Notes: generated from the sequence alone by a model not told the origin. A stretch of 64,000 nucleotides of DNA from Oceanobacillus manasiensis (GCF_000724085.1 NZ_CCDL010000001.1:620001-684000); one strand, 5' to 3'; positions 17,279-26,301 are shown, numbered from the stretch's first letter. Translations and numbers: made by a program.

Positions 17279-17779
17279 TTGAGAAACTATCTTTTACTGG
17301 CAGGTGCAGCATTACTAATTCTTTCCTTAGCTGCATGTTCCGGTGAACAGGGATTAGCTGAAAATCGTAAGCGCGTAGTTATGCAGGAAGATTCTACTAA
17401 TAAAATTAAAGAAGCTGAAATCAACTTCTTCACATATAGTGAACAGGAATTATTAGATATTGCACAGACACTAAGGCAGAAATATCAAAAGCTTTTATAC
17501 GCACAAACAGAGGAAGAATATAACTTAGTGAAAAAGGAATTGTTAACAGAGGAAATGTTGGAGCAAAGTGAATTTATACAATTCACAGGTCCAAAAACAA
17601 ACCAAGTTACAAAAATAACAAATGAAGTTGTTACAAAAGCGACCTCCTATTTTCTTTATGACTTTGAATATAAAGAATCCTTTCAAGAATCAGATGGATC
17701 AAAGAGGCGTGAAGCAGGCTATTTATCATTGGAGATAGTAAAAGAAGGCGATGATTATAAAATTAATGCCATTCGTTAA
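17279..17779 (+). CDS. lipoprotein, unrecognised
   Basis: A 166-residue secreted lipoprotein: signal peptide with lipobox SLAAC (Cys20), then a charged, helix-rich domain with 'EQELLDIAQTLRQKYQKLLYAQTEEEYNLVKKELLTEEML' and a beta-rich C-terminus. Start is TTG at 17279 with AAAGGGAGAG upstream. A TATAAT at 17228-17233 is a plausible -10 element, though the -35 is weak. No family recognised. It lies 30 bases before the GNAT gene and may be co-transcribed. The preceding 241 bases hold no gene. Confidence 0.7.
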   Translation: MRNYLLLAGAALLILSLAACSGEQGLAENRKRVVMQEDSTNKIKEAEINFFTYSEQELLDIAQTLRQKYQKLLYAQTEEEYNLVKKELLTEEMLEQSEFIQFTGPKTNQVTKITNEVVTKATSYFLYDFEYKESFQESDGSKRREAGYLSLEIVKEGDDYKINAIR

Positions 17780-17809
17780 TTTCATTGTCTATTATGAGGT
17801 GATGGGTTA

Positions 17810-18526
17810 ATGAATTTATTCCATACAATTAAAAGTCCGGGCAAATATTGGCTTGTTGACCAATTAAAGAAGAACGGTATACCCAAGGAAATGTATGAAG
17901 CTTCATTAAGCGAACTCGTAAAAGAATGGCAGTCGACGGAGTATGGGTTCATCTCTGTTCTTTTAGAGGAATCCTCTGAATCAGTGTTGTTAGATCGAGG
18001 ATTTAACAAGGTATCTACCATTGTAGAATATACAAAGTCTTTGAATAGTATAGAAGAACAGGCTTTTCCTTTTTATTCGAACAGATTGAGTGAAGGGAAC
18101 ATGACTAATCAAGACTATGCTGGTCTCTATGAGCGATGCCGCTCCGGTTCAGCGAATAAGAACAAAAAACAGCCGATAGAGGAAGTGATGGGTTCATTAG
18201 AGAGCGAGCTTGGTCCCACATGGCGGGATTTTTGTTATTATTTCACCCTAGATGGAGAGGTATGTGGCATAAGCATCCCACACATTGAAGATGGAACAGC
18301 AGATGAGGGCAGGATGTTCTACTTTGGGGTTGTCCCAGAAATGAGAGGCCGTGGAGTAGGAGCTTCTATGCATCTAGCTTCCCTTTTACTTCTTAAACAG
18401 AAGGACGCAACCTATTATGTAGGTAGTACGGATACTAGTAATCAAGCAATGATAAATATTTTTATTAAAAATGGTTGTACACTTCGTGATCGTAAAGGAA
18501 TATACCGGTTAGAGAAACAGGATTAG
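17810..18526 (+). CDS. GNAT-family N-acetyltransferase
   Basis: A 238-residue protein. The C-terminal half is a GNAT domain with the acetyl-CoA loop 'PEMRGRGVGASMHLASLLLL' and the closing 'NQAMINIFIKNGCTL' segment. The N-terminal 110 residues also look like a degenerate acetyltransferase-like region, so it may be a two-lobed member. Acceptor substrate unknown. GAGGTGATG lies before ATG 17810. It ends at a terminator at 18531-18560. Confidence 0.85.
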   Translation: MNLFHTIKSPGKYWLVDQLKKNGIPKEMYEASLSELVKEWQSTEYGFISVLLEESSESVLLDRGFNKVSTIVEYTKSLNSIEEQAFPFYSNRLSEGNMTNQDYAGLYERCRSGSANKNKKQPIEEVMGSLESELGPTWRDFCYYFTLDGEVCGISIPHIEDGTADEGRMFYFGVVPEMRGRGVGASMHLASLLLLKQKDATYYVGSTDTSNQAMINIFIKNGCTLRDRKGIYRLEKQD

Positions 18527-18530
18527 TAAA

Positions 18531-18560
18531 AAGGCTTCCAACATTGGGAGCCTTTTTTTA
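18531..18560 (+). terminator. terminator of the GNAT gene
   Basis: Arms AAGGCTTCCAA / TTGGGAGCCTT with a three-base loop and a run of seven T. Confidence 0.9.
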
Positions 18561-18576
18561 ATGTCTTATGCAATTA

Positions 18577-19548
18577 CTAGGGTTCTAAAATCAATTCTAA
18601 ATCAAATGCCAGGTCTTTTAAATTTTGCAATACATGCCGCGCTTCCTCACTATATTCTGTTAATGGGCTACCACTACATAAAGGAACCTTGCTATATATC
18701 TTTCGAATGCTAATCGGATAGCCTTTCCCCGTTTTGTCTGAGTTGATCTTGATTCTATAAGGTTCATAATGAATGATTTTTAAGAGCTCTCTTGCTTTAG
18801 AAGAAGGAGAAGCGGCCAAAATGGCAAGAACATCCGCGTCTGTCATTTGTGCAAATTCTTCCCTATTATGTTCTGTTATTTTTCCCCAATGTAGCTTAAC
18901 AGCTTCAGCTAGTAAACGGTCAACAGCAACCATGGTTGGGGATAGAAAAAGCTTATGGTCTGCCAGAATTAACTGGAGCAAATAGTTCCCGGTATCTAAT
19001 GTGGTCTCAATGCCATCAGGGCTGCATTGGATGTCGCCTAGCAAGTCGCGAGGTAGCCTGCTGATTTGGCCAGCCATATAAGTATCACGCAAAAAACTAT
19101 CTAAATGATCAAGTCCTAGTATGTTCCCAATTCCTGTAATGGCTGTGGGCTTATTCAGCAAGCTAACAACAACTTTTGGGTCGATGTTAGCCTCTTGTAA
19201 AATAGCTGAGACTTCCTGTTCTAGTATGTATTGCTCTGTTAATTTGTGATGATTAAAACCTAGTGCCTCTTCCATAGCATGGGAAAATGGTAAATGTCCT
19301 ATATCGTGAAGCAATGCCGCCACTCTTAATTCTAAATCATTTGGGAAATAACGAGCTGTAAGTTTCCAAACCCCAACAGTATGCTCATAACGACTATGGA
19401 CGACAGGTGATAGAAACGAAGCCCCGCCGAAATGGGATAAGTGTTTTAGCCTTCTTACAGGTTTGCTTTTAAATAATGCTATCTCCCATGGATGAGGCTC
19501 TATGTATGGGTAGAGTGGTTCGGAAATGAGTTGTTCCTGTTTGTACAA
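18577..19548 (-). CDS. HD-domain phosphohydrolase
   Basis: A 323-residue dGTPase-like HD protein. The metal ligands are visible in 'HSRYEHTVGVWKLTARYF', 'ALLHDIGHLPFSHAMEEAL' (the HD pair) and 'GLDHLDSFLRDTYMAGQ'. Such proteins hydrolyse nucleotides or related phosphate esters; the substrate is not evident. Start is TTG 19548, with AGGGGGAA seven bases upstream. The gene stands alone; a hairpin at 19628-19655 lies just upstream. Confidence 0.85.
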   Translation of the reverse strand: MYKQEQLISEPLYPYIEPHPWEIALFKSKPVRRLKHLSHFGGASFLSPVVHSRYEHTVGVWKLTARYFPNDLELRVAALLHDIGHLPFSHAMEEALGFNHHKLTEQYILEQEVSAILQEANIDPKVVVSLLNKPTAITGIGNILGLDHLDSFLRDTYMAGQISRLPRDLLGDIQCSPDGIETTLDTGNYLLQLILADHKLFLSPTMVAVDRLLAEAVKLHWGKITEHNREEFAQMTDADVLAILAASPSSKARELLKIIHYEPYRIKINSDKTGKGYPISIRKIYSKVPLCSGSPLTEYSEEARHVLQNLKDLAFDLELILEP

Positions 19549-19627
19549 GTAGATTCCCCCTTATGTAAAATGCGATCGATAAGTAGTATAGCATTTTTAA
19601 GCGAAATGGTTGAATTGGCAGGCTTTT

Positions 19628-19662
19628 AACCCAGATAATTTAGCTCATCTGGGTTGTTTCTT
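19628..19662 (+). terminator. hairpin with T-rich tail
   Basis: Arms AACCCAGAT / ATCTGGGTT followed on the plus strand by GTTTCTTT. No plus-strand gene ends here; it may insulate the flanking minus-strand genes or terminate an unseen RNA. Confidence 0.45.
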
Positions 19663-19692
19663 TAGGAGACATGGAAAGAGTTTTTACAAGCT

Positions 19693-20241
19693 TTATTTTG
19701 TGTTCTTTAGCTCTTCATTCCACAGAGAAGCTTTTGCAAGTGCCATGGTGTCTTGTACCACTTCTTTTGGTTTATTTCCTTTGGCAATAATATAATCCGC
19801 AAAATCCATTCCCATATACTCACAAATTGCTTGAAACTGTAAGATTAAAGGAAGAGCAGCTGTCCTCGGGTGTGGATTTTCTCCTGCTGTGATGACATAT
19901 ATTTTTTTACCTTTCATTGCTTCTTTGAAGTTTATTCGTTTGTCCTGCATATATTGGCTCCATCTATCAATGAATGCTTTCATCTGAGCTGACATTCCGA
20001 ACCAGTACAATGGTGTTACAAATATGATAATATCCTGCTCCAGAAATTCAAAGAATAACGTTTCATATTCATCCTCTACCTTATCGAATCCACCTGGTAC
20101 ATGACGTTGATCTATAATAGGTTCAATTTGTTTTTCACGCAAGTAGGTCTCTGTGTGTTTAATTCCTTCTAAAGCTTTATTAACAAGATACTCCGTATTA
20201 CCATCCCTGCGTGAACTACCCAATAGTGCCATAATCTTCAT
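19693..20241 (-). CDS. flavodoxin-like NAD(P)H-dependent FMN oxidoreductase
   Basis: A 182-residue flavoprotein. The FMN phosphate loop is 'LLGSSRRDGNTEYLVNKAL', the second loop 'TPLYWFGMSAQMKAFIDRW', and the third 'VITAGENPHPRT'. This is the Flavodoxin_2/FMN_red group, which reduces quinones, azo or nitro compounds. AGGAG precedes ATG 20241. It is divergent from a LysR gene (20363) across a 121-base spacer, so that regulator probably controls it. Confidence 0.85.
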   Translation of the reverse strand: MKIMALLGSSRRDGNTEYLVNKALEGIKHTETYLREKQIEPIIDQRHVPGGFDKVEDEYETLFFEFLEQDIIIFVTPLYWFGMSAQMKAFIDRWSQYMQDKRINFKEAMKGKKIYVITAGENPHPRTAALPLILQFQAICEYMGMDFADYIIAKGNKPKEVVQDTMALAKASLWNEELKNTK

Positions 20242-20362
20242 AGATATATTCAGCTCCTTGTGTTATTGCTGATTCCATCATATAGTATATATATAGTTCA
20301 GTAAAACGGATGTTTTTGATAATAAAGTTCAACAATATTGAACTTTTGGAGGGGGATATAAA

Positions 20363-21202
20363 ATGGAACTTAGACAGTTAATCACCTTTATAACGATTGT
20401 TGAATTGGATGGATACAAAAAAGCAGCAGATGAATTGGGGTATGCGCAGTCATCGGTTACTACACATATGAAAGATTTGGAGCAGGAACTTGGGAGACCT
20501 ATTTTTGATCGCCTGGGTAGGAAGATGGTGTTAACAGAAGCAGGGAAGAAATTCCTTCCCTATGCAGAGAATATCGTCAGGCTTTACGCAAAATCAAAGG
20601 AAGCCATACAAGACACCTCAGAGCCTTCTGGACAACTGACTATAGGTGCAAGTGAATCGTTAATGATCTACTGGCTTCCTACGATTATCAAAAGATTTCG
20701 CGAAAAGTACCCACTTGTAGAGCTGACTATGAAATCTATTCAATATGATAATCTTACCGGCCAATTAAAGAAAGGTGATATAGATGCAGCGATTTTGGTA
20801 GAAACGTTAAACTTCAATCCTACTGAATTAGTAACAAACCTGATTAAACAAGATGAACTTATCCACGTTACAGCTGATGCTGCAACAATGCCAGATACCA
20901 TGCTTGTAACGGAATATACGTGCAGTTGGCGGCCGTTAGTAGAGGAGTATTTAAAGGGAGGAGGACAAGAGTTTATTTCGCGAGTTGAGTTGCCCAGTGT
21001 TGAAGCCATCAAGCAAAGCGTACTTTGTGGTCTGGGAAACGCGATGCTACCTACCTTTACAGTGGAAAATTTCATGAAAAGTGGAGAACTGAAGGAAGTA
21101 CACAACTCCCAACGTGAACAGGTGGGGATATTTACCGCTATGCATAAAAATAAATGGGTCTCTCCTTCTATGAGAGCGTTTTTAGAAGTGCTTGAGAGTT
21201 AA
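20363..21202 (+). CDS. LysR-family transcriptional regulator
   Basis: A 279-residue regulator: N-terminal HTH 'ELDGYKKAADELGYAQSSVTTHMKDLEQELG' and a substrate-binding domain ('GQLTIGASESLMIYWLPTIIKRF'). Slightly short for the family at the C-terminus but intact. GGAGGGGG precedes ATG 20363. It is divergent from the flavodoxin-like gene. A palindromic repeat element follows its stop. Confidence 0.9.
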   Translation: MELRQLITFITIVELDGYKKAADELGYAQSSVTTHMKDLEQELGRPIFDRLGRKMVLTEAGKKFLPYAENIVRLYAKSKEAIQDTSEPSGQLTIGASESLMIYWLPTIIKRFREKYPLVELTMKSIQYDNLTGQLKKGDIDAAILVETLNFNPTELVTNLIKQDELIHVTADAATMPDTMLVTEYTCSWRPLVEEYLKGGGQEFISRVELPSVEAIKQSVLCGLGNAMLPTFTVENFMKSGELKEVHNSQREQVGIFTAMHKNKWVSPSMRAFLEVLES

Positions 21203-21255
21203 CCCCAAGAAAAAAACAGCGCCATCGTTCGGTGCTGCTACTCAAAATACTAAAA

Positions 21256-21413
21256 TTATCCCGGAGCAACCGTCCGTAAGACTCCCACTTCAAAACATGA
21301 GGTGAAACTGTGATGTTTAAGTAGGAGTAAACGGACGCTAACACCCCGATTCGTTCAACTAACAATCAGTGGGGGAAGAAGGAAAACCCCCATTGATTGC
21401 AGTTTCACTTTAT
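21256..21413 (+). repeat. bcr1/IS605-end-like structured repeat, copy 1
   Basis: About 158 bases, colinear with 58076-58230. First hairpin: CGTCCGT...ACTCC pairs with GGAGT...ACGGACG. Second hairpin: CAATCAGTGGGGG pairs with CCCCCATTGATTG. Between them is the invariant CCCGATTCGTTCAACTAA. It is bordered by ATTAT on the left and TTTAT on the right. The right border overlaps the last bases of phnE (convergent strand). Size, TTTAT borders and RNA-like folding resemble the bcr1 elements of the B. cereus group and IS200/IS605 right ends. No transposase is encoded. Confidence 0.8.
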
Positions 21414-22201
21414 ACAACGCGCTTACGTAAAAATCCTGATATCATATCAACGAGCACGACCATTACGATAATGCCGAGTAGAATAATGCCCACTCGCTCC
21501 CAATCCCTTGACTGCATGGCGAAAATTAATGGTGTTCCAATTCCACCAGCACCGATGATGCCAAGAATACTGGCAGAACGTAGATTAATCTCAAAACGGT
21601 AGAGCGTATAGGAAATAAATCCTGGCAGTACTTGAGGGAGAACAGCTAGACGAAGTGTCTGGATTCTGTTCGCACCTGTAGCAGCCAACGCCTCAGAAGG
21701 GCCGGGATCAATTGCTTCAACTTCCTCGGAAAATAATTTTCCTAGCATTCCGATGGAGTGAAGTCCTAAAGCTAAAACCCCTGCAAATGAGCCTGGGCCA
21801 ACTGCCTTAATAAACAGGAGTGCCATTACTAGCTCTGGGAAAGTACGGATAAAACTAAGCATAAATTTCCCAGTACCTGTCGTAAATCTCGCTCGATTCA
21901 TATTCTTTGATGCCCAAAAGGCAAATGGAATACATAATATAGCTGAGATAAATGTCCCTAACACCGCAATGGCTAAGGTATCAAGCAGCCCGCGGAGCAA
22001 GTCTTCTCCATCAGGTAAGTAAACATAATCCCAGTCTGGTGAGAATATCCCACTGAAAATGGCTTTTGAAATTTGGCCAGCAGTATCCTTAAATCCGTCC
22101 ATGGGAACACCAGAAAATGCCCATACGTAAAGTAGCAAAAGCGATCCATAGATTAATATATACAGTCCAATTTTCTTCTTTGGTTTTTGTGGTCGTATCA
22201 T
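21410..22201 (-). CDS. phnE: phosphonate-type ABC transporter permease
   Basis: A 263-residue inner-membrane permease with six or so helices and the binding-protein-dependent transport signature 'EALAATGANRIQTLRLAVLPQVLPGFISY', which contacts the PhnC ATPase. Closing segment 'ASILGIIGAGGIGTPLIF' is typical of PhnE. Its ATG overlaps the previous permease gene by four bases. Two tandem PhnE proteins suggest a heterodimeric channel. The stop codon coincides with the right border of repeat copy 1. Confidence 0.9.
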   Translation of the reverse strand: MIRPQKPKKKIGLYILIYGSLLLLYVWAFSGVPMDGFKDTAGQISKAIFSGIFSPDWDYVYLPDGEDLLRGLLDTLAIAVLGTFISAILCIPFAFWASKNMNRARFTTGTGKFMLSFIRTFPELVMALLFIKAVGPGSFAGVLALGLHSIGMLGKLFSEEVEAIDPGPSEALAATGANRIQTLRLAVLPQVLPGFISYTLYRFEINLRSASILGIIGAGGIGTPLIFAMQSRDWERVGIILLGIIVMVVLVDMISGFLRKRVV

Positions 22202-22989
22202 AGTAATTTCTCCCTAAGCTTTCCACTAAAGTAATCAATGATAAGCACGACAACTAATGTGAAGAGAATAATCGTACTTACCTTATCGTATTCTAAGAAA
22301 CCAAGCGTGCGATCGTAGTAAAGACCAATTCCACCGGCTCCAACGAGGCCGAGAATTGCCGCAGCACGTATGTTTACTTCAAAAGTGTACAGTACATATG
22401 TAATAAAGTGAGCGGAAACCTGTGGAACGACCGCGCAGCGAATCCATTGCAGCTTATTTGCTCCAACAGCAGTCATAGACTCCAGTGGTCCTTTATCGAT
22501 CGATTCAATCGCCTCGTATGTCAGTTTAGCGATGATTCCAACAGAAAAAATCCCCAACGCAAAAATTCCTGGTAATGGACCTAAACCAAAAATAGCTACA
22601 AAGATTGCAGCAAGTAAAAGTTCAGGAATAGTACGCACAAGGTTAAGTACAAAGCGAACCGGATACCAAATCCAAGAGCTTTGAAAAACATTGCTTGCCG
22701 ACAAAAGCGCAATGGGGATTGCTAACACAGCTCCAATGGTTGTTCCTACTACAGCCATACGAATTGTTTCGAACATTGCTGGTGTGATGTTATCAAGATA
22801 GGCCCAGTTTGGTGGCACCATATCCACAAGGAGCCCCGTCATATTAGGTAGACCTGTAAATAACTCCGAAAAAGTACTATCGGTTTGATAAGCACTGGCA
22901 AAAAGGAAAAGTGCTAGTAAGAAAATGGTGAAGTAAAGCTTCAGTTTTCTTGGTGGTGTCGGACGTAAAGGTTCAGCTAGTTGCGACAT
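22198..22989 (-). CDS. phnE: phosphonate-type ABC transporter permease
   Basis: A 263-residue permease, paralogous to the next gene. Signature '[29 protein letters not shown]' and '[17 protein letters not shown]' are the PhnE hallmarks. ATG 22989 has GAGGTG six bases upstream and overlaps the end of phnC by 17 bases, so translation is coupled. Order phnD-phnC-phnE-phnE is that of phosphonate, phosphite or phosphate importers. Confidence 0.9.
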   Translation of the reverse strand: MSQLAEPLRPTPPRKLKLYFTIFLLALFLFASAYQTDSTFSELFTGLPNMTGLLVDMVPPNWAYLDNITPAMFETIRMAVVGTTIGAVLAIPIALLSASNVFQSSWIWYPVRFVLNLVRTIPELLLAAIFVAIFGLGPLPGIFALGIFSVGIIAKLTYEAIESIDKGPLESMTAVGANKLQWIRCAVVPQVSAHFITYVLYTFEVNIRAAAILGLVGAGGIGLYYDRTLGFLEYDKVSTIILFTLVVVLIIDYFSGKLREKLL

Positions 22990-23761
22990 AAGGCACCTCA
23001 CTTGCTTCTTCGTCGGCGGTTTCTAACTTTTGGCCATAAATTTCTGCTAACTTTTGATCTGTTGCCTCTTCAACTGGTCCATCAAAAACAATTTCGCCAG
23101 CATTCAGGCCGATGATTCTAGTGGCATACTGGCGCGCGATATCGATGAAATGTAAGTTCACAACAGTCGTAATACCAAGCTCTTGATTGATCTTCTTCAA
23201 ATCATCCATCACTTGTGTTGTGGTCAAAGGATCAAGTGAAGCTACTGGTTCATCAGCTAAAATCACCTTTGCCTCCTGGGCAAGTGTGCGGGCGATGGAA
23301 ACACGCTGTTGCTGTCCACCAGAAAGCTGGTCAGACCTAGTATAAGCTTTCTCTACAAGGTTCACGCGTTCAAGTGACTGTAAGGCAAGCTCCGTATCGG
23401 CCTTTGGATAAATACCAAGCATGGTACGGAAGGTAGAATGATAGCCAACACGTCCAGACAGAACGTTATTTATAACTGTTGTACGTTTTACTAGGTTAAA
23501 CTGTTGAAAAATCATGCCGATGTCACGACGCATTCTTCTTAATTGTTTTCCGTTTGCCTTCGTAATGGAAGTCCCTCCAACAAAAATTTCGCCTTCGGTA
23601 ACTTCATGCAACCTGTTGATGGAACGTAAAAACGTGGATTTACCTGCTCCAGACAAACCAACGATAACGACAAACTCTCCCGGATTGATGGTGACATTTA
23701 TATCTTTTAAACCTTTTGTTCCATTTGGGTAAGTCTTAGATACATTTTGAAACTCTATCAT
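22973..23761 (-). CDS. phnC: phosphonate-type ABC transporter ATPase
   Basis: A 262-residue cytosolic ATPase. Walker A GLSGAGKS (35-42), Q-loop in '[16 protein letters not shown]', signature '[17 protein letters not shown]' and Walker B '[12 protein letters not shown]'. '[27 protein letters not shown]' is the PhnC-specific end. It energises the two PhnE permeases. It is separated from phnD by a 90-base spacer with a hairpin that may lower its expression relative to the binding protein. Confidence 0.93.
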   Translation of the reverse strand: MIEFQNVSKTYPNGTKGLKDINVTINPGEFVVIVGLSGAGKSTFLRSINRLHEVTEGEIFVGGTSITKANGKQLRRMRRDIGMIFQQFNLVKRTTVINNVLSGRVGYHSTFRTMLGIYPKADTELALQSLERVNLVEKAYTRSDQLSGGQQQRVSIARTLAQEAKVILADEPVASLDPLTTTQVMDDLKKINQELGITTVVNLHFIDIARQYATRIIGLNAGEIVFDGPVEEATDQKLAEIYGQKLETADEEASEVPYVATS

Positions 23762-23790
23762 GATAATAAACCAACTTTCATTAGAAATAG

Positions 23791-23819
23791 GTAGCCAGGA
23801 CGAAGGATCGCCTGGCTAC
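23791..23819 (-). terminator. intra-operon hairpin between phnD and phnC
   Basis: Perfect arms GTAGCCAGG / CCTGGCTAC with an 11-base loop. There is no T-run on the minus strand, so it more likely protects the phnD 3' end or partly attenuates than fully terminates. Confidence 0.55.
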
Positions 23820-23851
23820 GTTTTAAACATATAGGTGATTTTGGTGATATT

Positions 23852-24775
23852 CTACTCTGTTTTTACCTTTTCAGCATAATCACGAACGATATCAAAGTTG
23901 CTATCTTCTGATTCTACATAGCCTTCATGTGTATAAATCTCTTTAATAATCTCATGTCCTTCTTCATCTTTTCCAATGTCAATAAATGCTTCGGTGATCT
24001 TATCCACCCATTCTTGATCCATATCAGAACGTACAGATACGGTATCGTTAGGAATCCCTTCCGTAAATTCAAGGATTTCTGTTTCTTCAAATACTTCTGG
24101 GTAATCACCAGCTACCGTGTTACGTGCATCCTGGAAGACAACAGCTGCGTCTACGTCACCGTTTAACACGGAGATAATTCCTTGGTCATGCCCTTTTACT
24201 GTAATACCATCTACATCTTCAAGTGGATCTAACCCTGCATCCATCAGTGATGCTGCCGGCCATACATAGCCTGCTGATGATGTAACATCCTGGAAGGCAA
24301 TTTTCTTTCCTTTTAAATCTTCAAGACTTTTAATACCAGAATCCTTCTTTACAACAAAGATAGATTTATAGAAATCAACAAGCTCATCTGTTGGTTGTCC
24401 AGTTTCATCTTCTACTCCGTATCGTTGTGCCTGGAGCATTACCTCTGCGGCACCTTTATCTTTAGCTAGTACGTAGGCTGTTGGTGGTAAAAATCCCACA
24501 TCGACTTGTTTAGAGTCCATCGCTTCAATAATTGTATTGTAGTTGGTTGATACACTAACTTTAACTGGGATATCCAGTCTTTCGGAAAGCAAATCTTCAA
24601 GTGGTTTTGCTTTTGCTTCCAATGTATCTGCATTTTGAGAAGGTACGAATTGGACAGTTAATTCCTCTGGTTTGTAGCTACTTGATCCTTCTGCCTCTCC
24701 AGAATCTCCGCACGCACTTAGAATTCCAGCAGCTAGTCCGACAGTTAAACCTAATGTTGCAAACTTTTTAAGCAT
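23852..24775 (-). CDS. phnD: phosphonate-type ABC transporter substrate-binding lipoprotein
   Basis: A 307-residue lipoprotein: lipobox ILSAC (Cys22), then the PhnD fold with 'LTVQFVPSQNADTLEAKAKPL', 'KQVDVGFLPPTAYVLAKDKGAAE' and 'KKIAFQDVTSSAGYVWPAASLMDAG', the Ser/Thr loop that holds the phosphonate or phosphite. It is the first gene of the operon; GGAGGT precedes ATG 24775. The bound ligand (phosphonate, phosphite or phosphate) is not decided, and no C-P lyase or phosphite dehydrogenase lies in the window. Confidence 0.92.
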   Translation of the reverse strand: MLKKFATLGLTVGLAAGILSACGDSGEAEGSSSYKPEELTVQFVPSQNADTLEAKAKPLEDLLSERLDIPVKVSVSTNYNTIIEAMDSKQVDVGFLPPTAYVLAKDKGAAEVMLQAQRYGVEDETGQPTDELVDFYKSIFVVKKDSGIKSLEDLKGKKIAFQDVTSSAGYVWPAASLMDAGLDPLEDVDGITVKGHDQGIISVLNGDVDAAVVFQDARNTVAGDYPEVFEETEILEFTEGIPNDTVSVRSDMDQEWVDKITEAFIDIGKDEEGHEIIKEIYTHEGYVESEDSNFDIVRDYAEKVKTE

Positions 24776-24939
24776 AATATACCTCCAACGAATGATTGTG
24801 TAGTGCCTCTATACTATAACAAGCAATTATTAAGCCAATTTACAATTAGTGTAAATAATTTGTTAAAAATTTCTAGAGGTATGAAAAGTGCATATACCTT
24901 CTGTTGCCTTATGGAATACCTTGTACAAAGGAGGTGGCA

Positions 24940-25230
24940 ATGGTGAGAGGGAGGAATTGCAGGGGGATTTGTTTCCCAAAAGGATATAGGTACTGTGGTC
25001 CGGGGTGTAGCGGACCGGGACCGCCAATTAATGCGGTTGATGCTGCTTGTCGGGATCATGATCGATGCTATAAGCAACATGGTGGGCCAAACTGTGCCTG
25101 TGACCGGATGTTTATGAAACGTCTAGCTGAAGAAATAAATCCATATACCATAGAGGGACGAGATGCCCGGAGTATTCATCAATATATGAAGCTACAATAT
25201 TTTGTGGGGTGTGGGTTTCGTAAAAGATAG
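24940..25230 (+). CDS. small phospholipase A2-like protein
   Basis: A 96-residue Cys-rich protein. The calcium-binding-loop pattern 'YCGPGCSGPGPPINAVDAAC' runs directly into the catalytic 'RDHDRCY' (His-Asp pair), as in secreted and parvovirus-type PLA2. A C-terminal basic tail follows. There is no signal peptide, so export, if any, is unconventional; spore localisation is possible. ATG 24940 follows AAAGGAGG at five to eight bases. Small PLA2-like proteins of this type occur in Bacillaceae; activity is untested here. Confidence 0.8.
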   Translation: MVRGRNCRGICFPKGYRYCGPGCSGPGPPINAVDAACRDHDRCYKQHGGPNCACDRMFMKRLAEEINPYTIEGRDARSIHQYMKLQYFVGCGFRKR

Positions 25231-25243
25231 GGCTACTACTTCG

Positions 25244-25456
25244 CTAAAAAGAAAATAAAAAAGAATCGTCTCCTTGATGATCTGGAAAACGATTCTGGTA
25301 TTTCGTGCGATATAGGTAATCCTTTTTCGTCTTGGTCTTTCTTGTTTGCATATCTAGATTTGCAAATGGACTGCGAAGCTTTGTAGGATCCATTTTCCCT
25401 TCCCTCATCCGTTTCTGTCGCTGCTTTTGAGCTTTCGATTTACTCAATTTTATCAC
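25244..25456 (-). CDS. small basic protein, YqkK-like
   Basis: A 70-residue, strongly basic protein with 'KSKAQKQRQKRMREGKMDPTKLRSPFANLDMQTRKTKTKK' and a Phe-rich end. The 'RSPFA..D..TRKTKTKK' pattern resembles B. subtilis YqkK, function unknown; I am unsure of the name. AAGGAG lies before ATG 25456. It is convergent with the PLA2-like gene, 13 bases apart. Confidence 0.6.
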   Translation of the reverse strand: MIKLSKSKAQKQRQKRMREGKMDPTKLRSPFANLDMQTRKTKTKKDYLYRTKYQNRFPDHQGDDSFLFSF

Positions 25457-25532
25457 TCCTTTTTAATTCTCCCTTAGTATACCTTATATGGCTAGGTGCT
25501 GCACAAATATGCTAAAAGCAGCACCTCTACAA

Positions 25533-26282
25533 CTATTTTGTTCGTTTTAATGAGAATAGAAGGTATGCACCAATTCCAGCATAAGTGATGATCGTGCTCC
25601 AAATTAGCATTGCTTCCTCTTCCATATTTATGAATCCAAGCAAGTATTCGGGCAATGTGAGAAAGGCAGCAACAATTGGTAAAATAAATGTTTTTGCCCA
25701 TATAGAAACACCGATTAAGAAAATCATGGTAATGCCACCAGCAACCCATGTTCCAATTGTGCCGAATTCTATTACCGGGGTGGTGATCGATCTATCTGCA
25801 AACTCGATTCCAAAAAATAATCCTAAGGGAACAATGGCCAAAAGGAAGAAAAGTAAACCTTGAACCCCATAAGTAAGGGTTCGAGACGAAACGAGCCTAA
25901 ATACCCAAAAGGTAAGCATAATAAAAAGCAAACTAATGACAAGAGAACCACCAATTTCTAGCAAGGAATATGAAATTGGACCATTGAGTATGTCACCAAT
26001 AATAGTAATTGCAAAAACCCCGGCAATGATGATGACATAATACTTCAACCATGTTTTATAGTCTATTTTCATCTCGTTTGATAGTTGCTCCATGTACTTT
26101 TTCGGAGATTTACCGATAATATCCTCTGTAGACTTTCCTCTCTTTTCAGCTTCCATTAAATGACTTTCGAGCTCTGTAACGATCTCATCAATTTCCTCTT
26201 CCTTTTTTCCACTGGAAAATAAATATACACGTAAATCTTCAATAAATGTTTGGCTTCTTTTAGACAACTCAAACTCCTTCAT
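25533..26282 (-). CDS. HAAS-domain membrane protein
   Basis: A 249-residue protein. The N-terminal 70 residues are the cytosolic HAAS helical domain ('FIEDLRVYLFSSGKKEEEIDEIVTELESHLMEAEKRGKS'), followed by about six hydrophobic helices. HAAS proteins are almost always encoded next to a PadR repressor, as here. Role in membrane or envelope stress is suspected but unproven. ATG 26282 follows AAAGGAGGAGG; the longer frame from 26381 runs into the padR gene and lacks a ribosome site. Confidence 0.85.
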   Translation of the reverse strand: MKEFELSKRSQTFIEDLRVYLFSSGKKEEEIDEIVTELESHLMEAEKRGKSTEDIIGKSPKKYMEQLSNEMKIDYKTWLKYYVIIIAGVFAITIIGDILNGPISYSLLEIGGSLVISLLFIMLTFWVFRLVSSRTLTYGVQGLLFFLLAIVPLGLFFGIEFADRSITTPVIEFGTIGTWVAGGITMIFLIGVSIWAKTFILPIVAAFLTLPEYLLGFINMEEEAMLIWSTIITYAGIGAYLLFSLKRTK

Positions 26283-26301
26283 ATAAAAACCTCCTCCTTT
26301 A

